DNA of 64,000 bases, taken from the NCBI GenBank assembly GCA_036365515.1, contig CM070877.1, forward strand, positions 3,667,001 through 3,731,000, read 5' to 3'. The DNA is from Torymus aiolomorphi. Its lineage: Eukaryota > Arthropoda > Insecta > Hymenoptera > Torymidae. Numbering within the stretch: position 1 is the first letter of the stretch; every line of letters begins with the position of its first letter. This document shows positions 37,490 through 52,400 of the stretch, in pieces. The notes under the pieces were generated by a model. That model ran no database searches. It saw only the letters and a list, made by a program, of their open reading frames with translations, and had not been told where the DNA came from. Both the position numbers and the translations under genes were made by a program.

Positions 37490-40400
37490 TCTGCTGCTGT
37501 TGCTGCTGCTGAGAACTTCTGTCCTCGCCGGTGATTGTCGACAATGAGAGACTCGGCAGCGATGATAGGATTGACGTGAAGTAACCGCCCTGCTTCTGGG
37601 GCTGAGGTTGGGGTTGAGGTGGAGGAGGATCCAGTGGAGATGATATGTCGACGGGGCTCTGCACGGGCGTAGGTGGCTTCAGCTGCGGTACCGGCGCTAC
37701 CAGAGTAGGTCTGAACTCGGCTGCCGCTGCGGGATCTGTCGGTGATACGAGAATTTTGAGTTAGAGAGAGGTTATGAACACTTGTGTGTTTGTGAATGGA
37801 AATAAATGAAACGATTAGGTTATTGTTGTTTGATAGGATTTGCTGTATATAGTGCTAACTTTATATTATTGTAGGAACAAAAAAATGTAATTTAGGTAAT
37901 ATCTTTCGAGATCTACATTGTTGAATATTTGAATTAAATACTTGTAAAAGATATTGACAACCAAGATACGAGTCCATGGTTATTTCGTTTTATAGATTAA
38001 AAAAAAAACATTTTAATTTAGAAATATATTTGACTTTCTTTTCCCCAAAATAATAAGGAATTGGACTATACTAACTTATGATCTATTTTTAAAACTTCAT
38101 TAATTTTATAAACAGTCTTCACTGCTTACTTAATATTTGATATGTTTATATTATAAGTTGCATATGTATATTACATATGAATCTTGTTATTTATCACACG
38201 CATACCGTATGAACTAAAGGTCTAAAATTAACTTGCTAAATACAACATTTGGGAATAACTCATTCATCATACAACGGCAAAAATTTCTTACGATGGGCAT
38301 TACGCAAACGCGAGGATGGTGGCCCACATTTGTCTTCGAATTCCCCGACGTAAGATTCTTCAAAACTGTACGTCAGTTCGACTGCGCTTTATCTCTCGGT
38401 CTTTTCACCTCGGAAGGTGACGACTTTTCCGCGGAACGGCCGTGCGCGCGCGCGCGACAATTCACGCAGAATAAATATTTGACAGGATACACCTTTCGAC
38501 GCCCGTAATGACCGTAAGATAATTTGCTCCGATAAAGGCCCTAAATGTGGCCCGCGCGTTTTTCTTCAAAACGTTGGAGGCATCTGAGACGTTAGACGTC
38601 TATCAGTGTATGGTGTTTGGATAGTGTCTCAAGGGAATTGTTAGGAAATTTCTATGTAATATTGCGACTTTGGGTTGGAAATGTATAGGCGTGTTATGTG
38701 CGAAAATGAATTGTCTGATAGGAGTTTTGAAGATGTTATTTTAAAATATTGATCTTTTCAATTGAATGTGGCAGTGACATTGATCTTAACCAAGACATTT
38801 ACAGCCATTGTTGCCGAGCTTTTGCGTTTGAAATCGATTTATTGATAAAACTAATGCAATGAGTATACGGTTTTAGTCCGTGATGTAGATTCGAAGAAGT
38901 TATATTTGTGCAGTTACTTTCATTTGCTAGCTGAAATCACTTTTAAGCCGAAAGCGAAACCACAACGGTATCTTAGCATTTTACAATTTTAAAATTACAA
39001 TTGTTAATTGCGTAAGCCAAATTGTATATCAATACCGATCCATCAGTTTTTTTAAAGTCGACGTTACGAACAGATCCTGCAAACGTCAAGCAAACAACAA
39101 TAATTGTGCTAAAGGTACCTATAACTTTTTATGTTTTGAATAATTTTGAATTTTTCCTTCGGCAACTCCCCATAAGAATACTTAAGGAACAAAATGAGAC
39201 CTTAAAAACTAAAATCGGTTAAGGGGCAAAAAGGTACCGATGTTTTATCAATAACGGTTTGTACTGACAATATCTGTTTCTAAAATATCAACATTTTGTT
39301 AAAAAAGTTATCTTAGTAATGTTAAATACACTTTGTTTATAATACATTGGCTATTCGTATCATTTTCGATAAATGAATCACGTTACAACTATTGTTTTTT
39401 CAAATTTTAGATAACCTCTTGATGCAGCACTGCTTTGACCAAGGAGTCGGGCACGATCTACCTTAAATAACCATTTAGGTAAAATATGATAAAACTTTTT
39501 ATGAAATATCTGATAGAGCACTAAATTTTATCGCATATTATATCAGTGGTTTTCAACCGGGCAGGAACAAGTATACGTATGCGTGCACAATCATAACAGG
39601 ATGCACGCGATAGGAACGAAAATTGTCTTCTTCGCCATTGTGCAATGGCACCTGCCCGTCGTCTACGCCCAAGTTTACTCTTACGCGGCGTGTAAATGAC
39701 GTCCCTCTTCCGTCAACGAGCTTATAAGTAAAAGGCTCGGGCGACCGGCTCGAGACAGACAGTCGCGATATTATCCGTGCGCGGAGACGTGTGACAGAAC
39801 TTCAGTCCTCACGATTATGGCGTTCAAGTATATGCGTTGCCTTTTGCTGGCGATCCTTGGTGCGTCGTTGTTTGTGGAGAATAATTATGTGAGAGGTGGT
39901 GAACTTGACGTGGTGGTGAGGCCGACGAAGATGTGGAGGTTCTTAGGGATGAACGACGAAATGGTGTCGCAGCGGTTTCGCGAGAACGTCGATGAGTTCA
40001 GTGTGGGGAGGATCAAATGCTTGAGGTGGGTTGGTAATTGTGATTTGAGAAGGAAGAAAGTGTGGTTGTATATTAAAATACGTTTCTGTTTGGTATTAGA
40101 TACTGTGTTGAAAGTAAAGCTGCGATGGATGATATGCCTCATATTGTTCACCTGATTTGGAAATTTGACAAGATGCAGCAAATGGGTAATGTTTTGTCAA
40201 TTTTTATTTTTTATTTTCTTAGCACATTAGTTTCGAGACCGAGATGCTATGGTAATTTTTTTTTACCTGTCTTTGCCAAGTTTAACTGACTACAGTTTAT
40301 TCTTGTAGAAATATTGTATAAATGTGATACGTAGTTTACCTGAAAGTATAATTTTTCTACGCGGAGAACTAGTTTACTAGAAAATGTTTGTTTCGGAAAC

Positions 40401-43400
40401 TAATGTGTTGATGGCCTCATATTATAGTGTATCTATACTTATTTAAGTAAACTATTGAATTTAGCAAAAGTAGAAGAAGTTTCTCGTAAATTTTTCATAA
40501 AAATAATACGTCTACGCTATCTTGTTAAAATTAGTTGAAGATGAAAAATATGACGAATGATTTAGTACCAACCGATTTCACTAAATTGTTATTAACTTTA
40601 ATTAAATTAAATATGTATTCAAATTAATTATTACATTTAAGAATATTCATTTTTCCAAAAATATTCTCTAGGACTTGTTATAAAAAACTTTTATTCCATT
40701 TTCCATGCCGTAACAGCTGAAATTATACGGAAATATTATTATAAAAATGAAGAATATTCAAGTAATAATTATAAATTATAAGAGAATAACTAATAACGCT
40801 AAAAAAAATGCCATCCGTTTAATATTAGTAAAGTGTAGTTTAAAAATTATTTTGTGTAAATATAACTAATATTTGAGGCATTTAAAAATTAATTCACAGT
40901 TCTGAAAGTCACTCTGCAAATATAGAAAACTTGCTACATTTGAAATTACATATTTTTACGACTATAGCTACATTTGATATTGTTTTTCTTACAAATATAT
41001 TAGTTTTATTTAAAGAGTATAAAATTTGTGTATTTAATTTCTTGAAAATAATGTTTACGTCTTGATGGAAAGGTAGGAAATCATAATAAAAGAAATTATG
41101 CAAAAAGGCGCATGGTCAACATTAGGTATTTTTATAACATTGAGGTTTGTTGACCGGAAATTCTTGTGAATAAAGTCGAAGATCAAGGAAAATTGCACAG
41201 CAGTGCTACAATTGACGTATGAAAACAAATTATATCATTGTATATGATAGCCTTAAGACCAATAAAAAATAGTTAAGCGATTAACGCTCAACGAATGCAC
41301 ATGCATTATTTTGAATTTATTATTTTTAGAGATGGGGTCAGCTACGATCTCTGATAAAAACTTCATGCCTCAAATACTCCAAGCAAAATCGATTGAGTCT
41401 GATGATCCCCAGAAACTACAGAATAAATGCACGGTAATTATGTATTTGATTGTGATAGTGTAATTGTGCTGAGAAAAAAATATAATCAAAACAATAAATA
41501 AAATGCCTTATTTTAGAAATATTTTAAGTTTAATAAATATAAATATAAAATATAAATTAGATAAAAATTGAAACTTTTATTCAAAATTAGATACAATAAC
41601 TTTATTATTATCTGCAGATAATAGAAAATCAAACCATTAATTTTTCCCCTATCCTGGTAGAAAATTAACTATAAGTTGGCCAAAATATGGTTAAGCATGT
41701 TCTGATTAACCATATTCTGGCCAACTTATGGTTAATTTTCTACCAGGGTACGATACACTCTAAATCTTACTAGCTCGAAACTATAAAAAATTATAAATAA
41801 AGTGTTTTTAAAACGCAATAAAATATGATTAAAACTCATTCTGACAGTGCGTCGCAGAAATTTGATAGCGACAAAGTTTGCATACCAGAGTAGTCATATC
41901 GGAAAATATCCAATTTACGTTCGTAAGCTCCTCATTCCAAGCATAAGAGTTCAGTAGCCAGTTAAGATTATTATAACTTATTTTATGCGATTTATCATTG
42001 ACATTAAACATTCATGTTCATTCTCTGTTATAGTGATAAAACATTAATGATTTCATGATTGTAATATCATTCACACAATATTGCTTTAATTTGTATATTA
42101 CTAGCTGAATTAAACAAAAGTTTTCGTAAGATAGTTGTTAAAAATTATTATAGCGAATGGGAATTGAATAATAGAATAAATTAATGGTTTCTGATTGATG
42201 ATTTTCAACTGATCTCACTGTCAAGTTAATGGTCAAAGAATGTAATGATAGCTGCCGAGAAATCAAAGTAAATTAATTTTAGAAATAATTGTGTTGAACT
42301 ATGTTTTGTTAAACACCGTTTTCGTTTTAGTTCTCTATTGTTATTGGCTGCGAGATACCACAAGGACTCGATGATAATATTGGCGTGGAAGAAACAAATT
42401 TTATAAAAAGCTTACAGCCTAATCTCGACATTCTCGAAGACTCCAACGATAATGGCTCATCAGCACAAAACTTCGTAAACGTAAGTGTCGGTTTCTTTGT
42501 GGATGTACTCATGCGATAAGGAAGCGTTACTCAGAAAATCGGATGTAAAAATCTTTTTAAAAAATGTTCCATTTGTGTATCTTAGGAGAAGCTAGTTGAT
42601 GAGGCCGACCTCACAAATGAAACGGAAATCAGCTTTCAAGTTAAGCGAGATCAGGAGGAAATAAATGCTATAGTACTTGGAAATATTGCCAAGATTGATT
42701 TGAAGATGCCTATTGGTAAGTGGAAATTAATCTTTAATTGACTATTTTATGACCTTGTGTGTCGGAAATATAGGTCAATTTGCTAATAAACTAATGTAAG
42801 AAATTAACAATGGATAAATGATTGATGCTTAATAATGCCCATCCAAAATTATACTTTCTATATTAAAAGTTTAAACTTCTCGTTATTTATAAATTATTAA
42901 AGTCTACAATTAAAACTTTTAATTCAAGATATTTCATTTTAATTAAAGTTGAATTTCAAATTATTATATCTACTAAAAAGCTAAAATCAATAAACGTCGC
43001 GAGTTTGAACTCCATAATCCACGGTAAGAGCATTCAAGACACTTTCCTTTATTCATTTAAAATACACAACGCCTGATTAAATTTACTTTAATCAACTCGA
43101 AATCCTCTTCCTTATTATCCTTCCCATATAGGCAAAAAAACTATCGCCAGAGTCACGCGCTCAATTAAGTTTGTAAACAGATAGCAATCTCCTATCCGCG
43201 CCTTCCTGAAACAAACCCCACACTACCACCTCCACCTCCCACGTATATACATCAACCGTCACATCGACCGGCCAGCGCGCACAAGTTCAAAGGTGTATGT
43301 ATATACACTCCAAGCACAAACACATTAAAAAACGAAACGAAGGCCAGTCACGTGCGCAAAAGTTTACCAGTCGCAAGGCGAGCGAGCGCGACAACCTAAA

Positions 43401-46400
43401 ATTAACCATTTGCACGAAACTACCTAGACGCCGCGAGAAAATACCGCAAGTTACTTGCAAAATTAACTTTTTTATTTTTACCGGCTTTTCGAAAAGCGCG
43501 CCGGCATCGACCCACTTAATTAGCGTATGCGCACGGGAAAGCGAGAGCCGTGACTTTGACAAGCGCGACCTTTACATTGAGGGGATGCCAGGGGTGGGAA
43601 ATTTTGAGATTCACGGTATGCAAGACCGTATATTTTTTTTTTTTTATTTCTCTAGGCTTATTTGCAATTTACTATTTTTATTAATCAGTTTGTATTATGG
43701 TAATATGTAGAGTATACACTGTAAAAAACCCCTTGTAGATTTACAGTAGATTAGTAAAATTTTTCCACTAGACAACGGTAAATTCACTACTTTGTAAGTT
43801 GTAAAATTACAAATTTCATGAATATTTTACTACGTTTTTTGTAAAATCTGAACTACATTACAACCACATTGTAAAAATACTACATTGAAAGTAGGTAATT
43901 AAAGTGACCATCGTTGAACGTAGTAAAATTCATTTACTACTTTGTACATTTACAATGTAGTAAAAATACTAACTTCAAAGTAGTGAATTAGCTGGATTTG
44001 TATTAATTTTACCACTTTCAACGTAGGTCACTTTGATTACCTACTTCCAACGTAGTATTTTTACAAAGGTTTTTTTACAGTGTAGGACTTTGGAGGATGA
44101 TACGAACTAAATGTGGGTCACGAACTTTACAAATAGTTTTTATTATGTAAAGGAGAAAAATGTTTTTACTTTTATAAAATGCATAAGAGAGACGACAGAT
44201 CGGTAAAATCAAAGATTGAAAATCTTTTTAAATTCAATTTACAATCGTAAAATTGAAAATGTTTATTAATGAAAATAATTTGAAAGAAAAAAACAAACTG
44301 TACAACAATGTGTTCTCTAATAATTGGCTGTGTTGAAACCAACATCCAATGTTTCTACCTCAGTGAAAGATGTTTACTAACGAAGCTCCGACCTGCTATA
44401 CATACGTTTTCTACGCGGAAAAGTAGGCAAATGATGGAAGGATTGAACGCTACAGTTAAAAATAAGAAAGTGGTAAATATTTCAAATGCATGTACGTAGC
44501 TCCGTCCATTTTGGGGGAAAGCAATAAATAGAACGATTTTTCACGCAAAATACCGCTTGGCGTGTAAGCTGTTTACAGAAGGCCATTCAATTTTAATTTA
44601 CAGTTATTGTCGCACTTTGAGAAGTAAAACACGCGAATAGATTGAGTGTTTGAAACAAGGTCGCATGTTTATGTTTTGTCATAAAACACCGTCGCATATT
44701 CGTCATCACCACAGGGAAAATATACGTTTGATTAAATGATATATTAAATAATTTTAAATACTAATATCATTCACATGAATAGCGCTAACAAGTAAAATAT
44801 ACCAAAATAAAATGATATTTTCAAAGAAAAATACGATAGATGCCAGCCGTCTAAGAGTTTATATTTATCTCTTCAATTCCTAAATTAAAAATAGCACCAC
44901 GTGTGAGCGACGAAATAAACTAATTAACTTTCGCGCTTATATTTAGCCACAATTGTTTGCTCTCCGCTCGCGCGCACGTGCCAACGGGCCGAATTTTTGC
45001 AAAACTCTATATGCTGGGGGGGAAAAAGCGCGCAGAGCCTTAACCTTATCCTTCAATAATTCACTCGCGCCTATCGATCGGAATCCTCGGCCGCGCGCGC
45101 GTGCCTCAACTGGGACTATTTCATCCCCACGAAAACACACATTGGTACCTATATTTCTCTCTCACCGTACCCTCTGGTCTCGTAAAACTACACTCGCGCA
45201 ATAGCGATCCTCTTCCTCAACAATAATGTCATAATTCAACTATACATTGCACACAATTTCCAATCACTAAAATCCCCTAGAAAAAAAAACACTTCACTCT
45301 GTACACGCAAAACTCACGCATTTCGCACAGCTATTTATACTTTAAGCTCACACTTATGTTCCACGATTAATCGGCTCACGTGTGTGCACTGTGCACACTT
45401 TTGCGTTCTGTTCGTTCAGGCCACGGCGAGACACCGCGACTGACGCTTTCGGCGGCGCGCGGGGGAGTGCGACTGACAGTACACAACCCTCCGCCAGGGG
45501 GCTGGCGTCTTGGCGCCCGCGGCGAAAGCCGCCTCCACCGGCTGACCGTCGCGGCGAGCACGAGGCGAGCCGCGGGTATGGATTATTTTGACACTGGTGA
45601 GTGTGTGGTTTTATGGTTTTCTAAGGTAATTTTTTAAATGTTTGGAAAAATACTAAGTAAAATTGCAGGGGCACAATATTGTAATAATATTTTTTGATGC
45701 TGTTTGGTTAGGATAATTAATAACTTTTTTTAACTTAAATTTTAATTAGAGAGAAATGGGCAAAAGGAGTTTCTGCTACATTTTGATTATAACCTAATAT
45801 AAAATATTGAAAAAAAAAATAAAGATTTAAGCGAAGTTATCTATAGTTTGTTTTCGTTGCTTATAATATACATATATTTTATGACACAATATTCAAAATG
45901 TAGTGCAGATCCGTTTTGCCCGGACATTCCCTATTAATATGCAAAAAAAAGGAATATTACAAGCTTAAAAAAAATATATCAGCAATCTATGGGTCTGAAG
46001 TTTGCATCGTTGGAATGCAACGAAATAATTTTTCACGATTGATTAAAGCCTTTGAACAGTGGACATTTTATCTAAACCGTTGTTTTAAAGTTATTTTATA
46101 CTATAAAACACTAAATCTACACGCAAAATTAATATTATTAGCATAAATGTGAAGTAAAATGAATTATTTTTTTTATTTCGTTGCACAACGTTGCAAACTT
46201 CAGACCCATAGCAATCTTACAATCAGTAGAAACAGACAAAAATAAGTTAGAATGCGACTTCCACCGATTGTCAGACGACTTTTTCTACTTATCATGGATC
46301 TGCAATATTATAACTAAAAAAATAATTCCAGTGTATAAAGATATATCAATATTTGTTCGGTAATATAAGATATACAAATATAGATAAATATGAAGATAAA

Positions 46401-49400
46401 TAAATTATTTTACACGTGTTTGTAGTTGTTTTGCATGTGGTTGTATACATAATAAAAATACAGTAATCGAGAAATTATGTAACACTAGTATGATTAAATT
46501 ATTTATAGTTAAGACGACCATTTCCGTCATCAAAATTTTTACTATAATTCAAAACAGTTGATGAGGTTTTTTTCTGTAATACAAATACGTAGCAACAATA
46601 ATTGACGTCATTAAGGCGGATTCAGTTGCATATACAATTTCCATTAGATTTTTCTTTTAATGAGGAAAAGTATAGTTGTTTACCATTTTTGCCTAACAAT
46701 ATCGTTTCAAATGAATTTGCAATTTTGATGAATGAAATATTGCTATTATTAGTATTTTAAAACAGCTATTAAACAAAAATTTGGTACACAGAATTTAAGT
46801 AATTTTTTATTTATTAAATTATTTTTTAAAAGAATGACGTTTTTGCGAAGAACAAAATATTTATTAATACGAATTGACACTGTATAAATCAGCGTATTTA
46901 AACAATGAGACAGATTACGCAAATATTACATATATATGCATACTGTTTGTGCAGATGATAAACTCTCACATTATTATTATAAAAATGTATAGGCTTCTTA
47001 TGGTTTGATTAAATTTATGATTTAACAGAAAAATTATTGCTTTAAGTCATAAAATATGTCCTTCGTTTTTAACGGTATAAATTTCATGACGATAAGAATT
47101 TTTTTCATAAAATGTTCAGAATAAAAATACTAGGACCATTATTATCCCGATTGTTAATAAGAATCCGATTGTTGGTCAATTTATCTACAAATTTGTATTT
47201 TCTTCATTCATAAGAACGAAAATCTATTTGGAATATTAGAAAATTCAATTAATCGGCTCATTTCGTCTGTTTAGCAGTTCAACAATTGAGAAATTGACCG
47301 TATCGCTAAAAAAATTCGAAAGTAGACAAAAATAACACGCAGTATACTGTAAAAGATGCTCTCTTGTACTGATTCATTGACTTTCAAAATATTCACTTTC
47401 ATTTCTCACATTCATATAAAAAAAAAAACTTTCTACGCGGTCAACTTAATAAAAAATATGTAATTCACTGTTCAACCAGGACCACTCCAATACTAACCAA
47501 AGACCACCACCACCTATGCAATCCGTGCAGTCCTTGGCACCACAATATATTCACTCTACCCAGCGCACGCTACAACGCGAGAAATCGGGAGATCGGTCGC
47601 TCGTCCGTCTCACTCTTTCTCCGTCTGAGCTTCCGCGTCGCGCGGAGACCGGCCAGCAACTGACGGGCCGTTGGCTCGCGGCCAGTGGCTGCCGCGTAGC
47701 CGCGGGATCTCGCGTTGTGCAATTTGCCCTTTGGCCGCCGATGAGAGAGAGAGAGAATATGACGCTCGGTAGAAATACACGCGGGCGCGTCTCTTTCTCC
47801 GAGCTGGCGAATCGCACGCTTTTGGGAAATCACGAAGAGATCGCGGAGATATCAGATGATGCATCGATGCGCGGTGCTTTGTGAGCGGGCTGCTTTTGTT
47901 GATACGGGGCTAGCTTTGTTCCGGAGGGGGGGTGGGGGCGAGAGTGATTGGCGCGGGGATATATAGCGGACTTTTTTTCGTTGATGACGTGTGAAAATGC
48001 GCGTTGATGATTATTAGTTGCAATTATCGCATAATTAGAATCGTTCTGACGCTCTAATGTGGGATTTTTTGTCTTGATTATCTTTTAAAAAGTGGTTCAG
48101 TGCTGATGCGCATGCAGTAACGACTTTAAATTTAAAATACAATGGAGTGTCTTGTAATAATGTTTTAACACTGTTCAATAAATGATGGATTTTTCTACAT
48201 TTTTTCTACATTAGTTAATGTTTACGTAATGCTTATCAAGTGGATCAGGCCATTCATTTACTTACATAATAAAAATAATGAAGATCAGATGTTGTTGAAG
48301 GAATCAAGAATCAGTTTTCCCGAAACATAATCAAAATCAGTGACATTTATATTTTACATGTAAAAACCTTCGTTTCACTTCATTATCGCGAAAAAACTGT
48401 ATAATTTTACCTACTTATACATGCTAAATAATGTAAATATAGTTGAAAATCAAGTATAAATTTTGTTATTAGAATCGTCAATTGAAAACTTGTGTTTTAT
48501 CAACAGATGCTGAAATTCCAATGATGGTCAATGATTTACAGGTATTTTAATTTTTAAAAAGTTATATAAACATTTTTAGAATATTTTTCAATGTTATCAA
48601 CCTCAAACGCAAATAATTATTTTAGAGTACACACAAAAATTCAGGAATATCATCCCGCCAAATAAAAGTCCTGGACGATAACGATGATCAAAACAGTGCA
48701 TCCGATAAATCGGCAGTGAATCATGAATATTCTGCGAGGATGATATCAGACAACCATTCGCTCGATGAGAAGGTAATTTTTTGTGGATACAATTTTGTGA
48801 TGCAACTAATCAAAAATATTATTTGTTTTATTTAAGAGTTTGAACATTGTTATTAATTCACTCATCAAAGTAGATTTCGTGGTTGTTTATGAATCATGTT
48901 TAAAAAATCAAATCATGACGAATGTGCGAATCTCGATATAAACATATTATTGAGATTCTGTAGCGGTGGTACTTGCTACTACAAAATATTTGTTGGAGAC
49001 GTCGAATTAAGTATATTTGCTTTCACTCTAAAAAATACTAGTTAATGAGTCAAAGTAGAAATATATTCAACGAAAAAACTGCGATTTCTGTCTTACTATC
49101 AACAAGTACTTGCAAAAAGAATAAATTTTGAATATAATTTTAATACTATAACATACTATTACTTATTCAAAACCAAGTATTAAAATTATTTGGAGTATAG
49201 AGTTAGAAAAAATAATTAAGTATTACCATTCCTATCGTAGTTTTAAAATTGCTTGCATCAAATATTTAATGTTCAGCGCTATTACTTTTTTTTTACAATA
49301 ACATTTTGAGGAAAAGATGATATTGAAATTCAGGATGATATTAAAAAGCGATGTTATGAATTTTAAAAAGTTTCCTAACATCTATAACTTTTTTTATCAT

Positions 49401-52400
49401 AGAACGAGCAAATACCATTTAAATTTCCGCCGCTAAGCAAAGATGTCGAGATTGTGGTACCAACTCACAACATAACGATGCGAATGGATATTGAGGAAAT
49501 CGAAGACCGAGCAATAGATCGACAAGCCACCGAGTTGGAGGACCTCGGCAGATCCCTCAACGAGGAGTTGCCAATAAAAAAGTTACTCATTGTCAATGTC
49601 AATCCCGACACGAACCTCATTGCCAATCCAGGAACATATCACAGAATTAACTTTGACATAACGAACAGTCACGTACTGACAATTCGACACTACTTTGTAG
49701 TTAGAAGCACGCCTTTGAAAGTAGTAGGAACTCGACCACCTTATGGATAGTAAGTTTTATTCATTCGAATAATAAATATCTCAAATAACTTGGAATTTCA
49801 TCATTATTTGCGACTAGTGTGGAGATAGCACCCGGACAAACGGCCACTATAGGCGTGGACATTTATGTGCCACCTACCGTTACCGAATCTCTTGTAAATA
49901 CAGTCACACTTCAGGTACAAGGCCTAGAAAATGTACAAAAAAGTACCCATCTTTATGTCAAAACAACTGGAAGCAGGGTAAGCTGTTACTTTCATGTAAA
50001 CAATAAGATGTTTGTTATCATCATAGATTTTATTATATTTATCGAAAATAAAATAGTTGAAGAAAATAAATTAATACAGAAAAATAAATAAATTAGTTAA
50101 ACAGTTCTTAATTAGTAATGTAAGGTTTTTCCAAAATTGTCATCAAAAGAACACAACTGAATGTTAATTTGACATATTTACCAGATGTTTTCAATGCTTT
50201 GAGTTAATTTTTTTTTTATTTTACATTTTTTATTTATTCAAACATTTATTGATTTTCAGTTAAATGATGGTACCAGCCCGACAGTATACTATTATTTCAA
50301 CAATAATTGTAATGGACGAACGAGTGCCGAAAAATGCTTGAAAAGCCACTGGAGCGTCGATATTACAGTTCAAGATTCCGAATCAGGTTAAATTTTTCGT
50401 TCATACAGAAATAACTATGATGATCTTGCACTGTATTTCAAACAATGAAAATATTATTTTAGGCTTGAAAAGTGTAACGTCTACTCCGAAAGGTGTTTAC
50501 CCCCGCTCTGAATACATCAGCGGTACCACCAGCCCCGTCTACCTTTATTATTCTAATAACTGTTGCAATCGTGTTGTTCAATTGACGGCTACCGATCTAG
50601 CAGGAAACGTGTATTCAAGAAAAATTGATGTCGGAGGTAATTTTATAGTTTCAGTCCCTTTTTAAATTTTTTAAGACAATTATAATAAGATATAATAATC
50701 CAGTACTCTCATAAATTGTCATTAATGATTTATGTTTTTTAGAATGGTACAATCTCTCGGAAGGCGAAATTGCAGCAATCGTGGTAGGAACTCTATTCCT
50801 CGTTCTTTTGATTATTTTCATCGTCCTGTTGATTGTGTACTGTTGCACCCATAGAAAAAGTCAAGATTTACCCTATTCCCAGCGGTACGGATCAAGATCA
50901 ACGCCGAGAACTGAATAAAACGAAAACATAAAAGGATGATTCAATCACATTGTATTATCAAGGAAAAAGATTTATAATTTACATGACGTAATATATGATG
51001 TAATACTATTTAAGTAATTTGTATTATATATTATAAAGTTTTTATAATATCGAGAAGTAGAATAAGTAAAGTAATAATTGTGAATCGTTATATTTGAAGA
51101 ACCTCTTTAGTAGATAAGTTTCTACCTATTTTTAAATAAATTTTAAACTTAAATTATAGTTCATTTTTATTCAATATCCATTTTTAAATTAAAGCGATTA
51201 AATTTATGTCAAATATATCACAAAACAAATTTCAGAATAAACATCGTTTTGGTAAAAATAATCTTTTATATATCCATATTCAAATTTGAATTACTACAAT
51301 GGTAAAAACAAATCAATAAAAAAACCGCTGCCAATTCATTGGCATGTAGCTTCCTCAAACTTAATTTACTAATTCCTTTAATTAATTTTTAATTCCAATA
51401 TTTAAAATTTAATACTTTATTTTGCACGGTGAGACTATGTTAAATGGTTTGTGAATTTTTATTTTTACTCTGTCTATTTTTTATCATTAAAAAGCAATTA
51501 TTATTATACAATTGTATATTTTACAAAAAAAATTCGTTGCCCACAAAAAACACAAAAAAAAATGATCATCACGACCAGATATTCGAGGTTAAAAAATTTT
51601 GTTTAATGTTTTTAATACTGATATCTCAGAGAATATTTGATCAATTTGAAATTTTAACCAATTATTACAATTATTCATTACAATATTTAGTTAAATTTTC
51701 AAGAGATTATCTTTATTTCTTTTGATAAAAAAGTTATTTAAAATCAAACGTTTTTATTAAAAAATGTTTGGGATCGATAACGGAAACCACCACAATGCAA
51801 GCAGCGATCGATATATTTTCATGGATTCATGGATTGTGAAATTTGTCTATTGGAATAAGTACGTTGTTGATATTGAAATAGCTTAAAAAGAACAGGTAAG
51901 TTATGAAACTAGAGCTCAGATTTTCAAATTAATAATTTCAGATTAATTTTTATTTGAGACTGATATTTTCTAGAGATTACAGATATTTCGCCGATCGCAA
52001 TGTCTTAAAAATATAATTTACTCTAAATTTAAGTTTGTAAATTTTTACAAACATAACGAACCTTTTCTTTAAATATATGAAAATATCAATTTTTCTATTT
52101 ATTGTTTATCTAACATGACGATAATTTTTTAATCCTTTAAAATTATTATTTCATTTTATATAAAGATTCTGCATAAAAGACATTATCATTTTAAGAATAC
52201 TAGTCATCTCTAAGCGCGCTTGGCGCGTCGTAATTTCAGCACAAATTCGCGCCACTTTTGTTTTTGTAACCTAGCAACCCATTACTCCCACCAAAAAAGT
52301 CATGAATAAATTGACATCATAACAAATCCGTCATTTTTTTAAAGATAGGAAAATCATAAAATCGTCGTTATTGAGTGTTTATTCATTGGCGAACTATTAA

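Noticed and set aside
45376..47884. Long overlapping ORFs in the CpG islands at 45.4 and 47.6 kb
   Set aside because: Open in several frames on both strands because of high GC. Only the short ATG-to-donor piece at 45578-45596 has splice-phase support.
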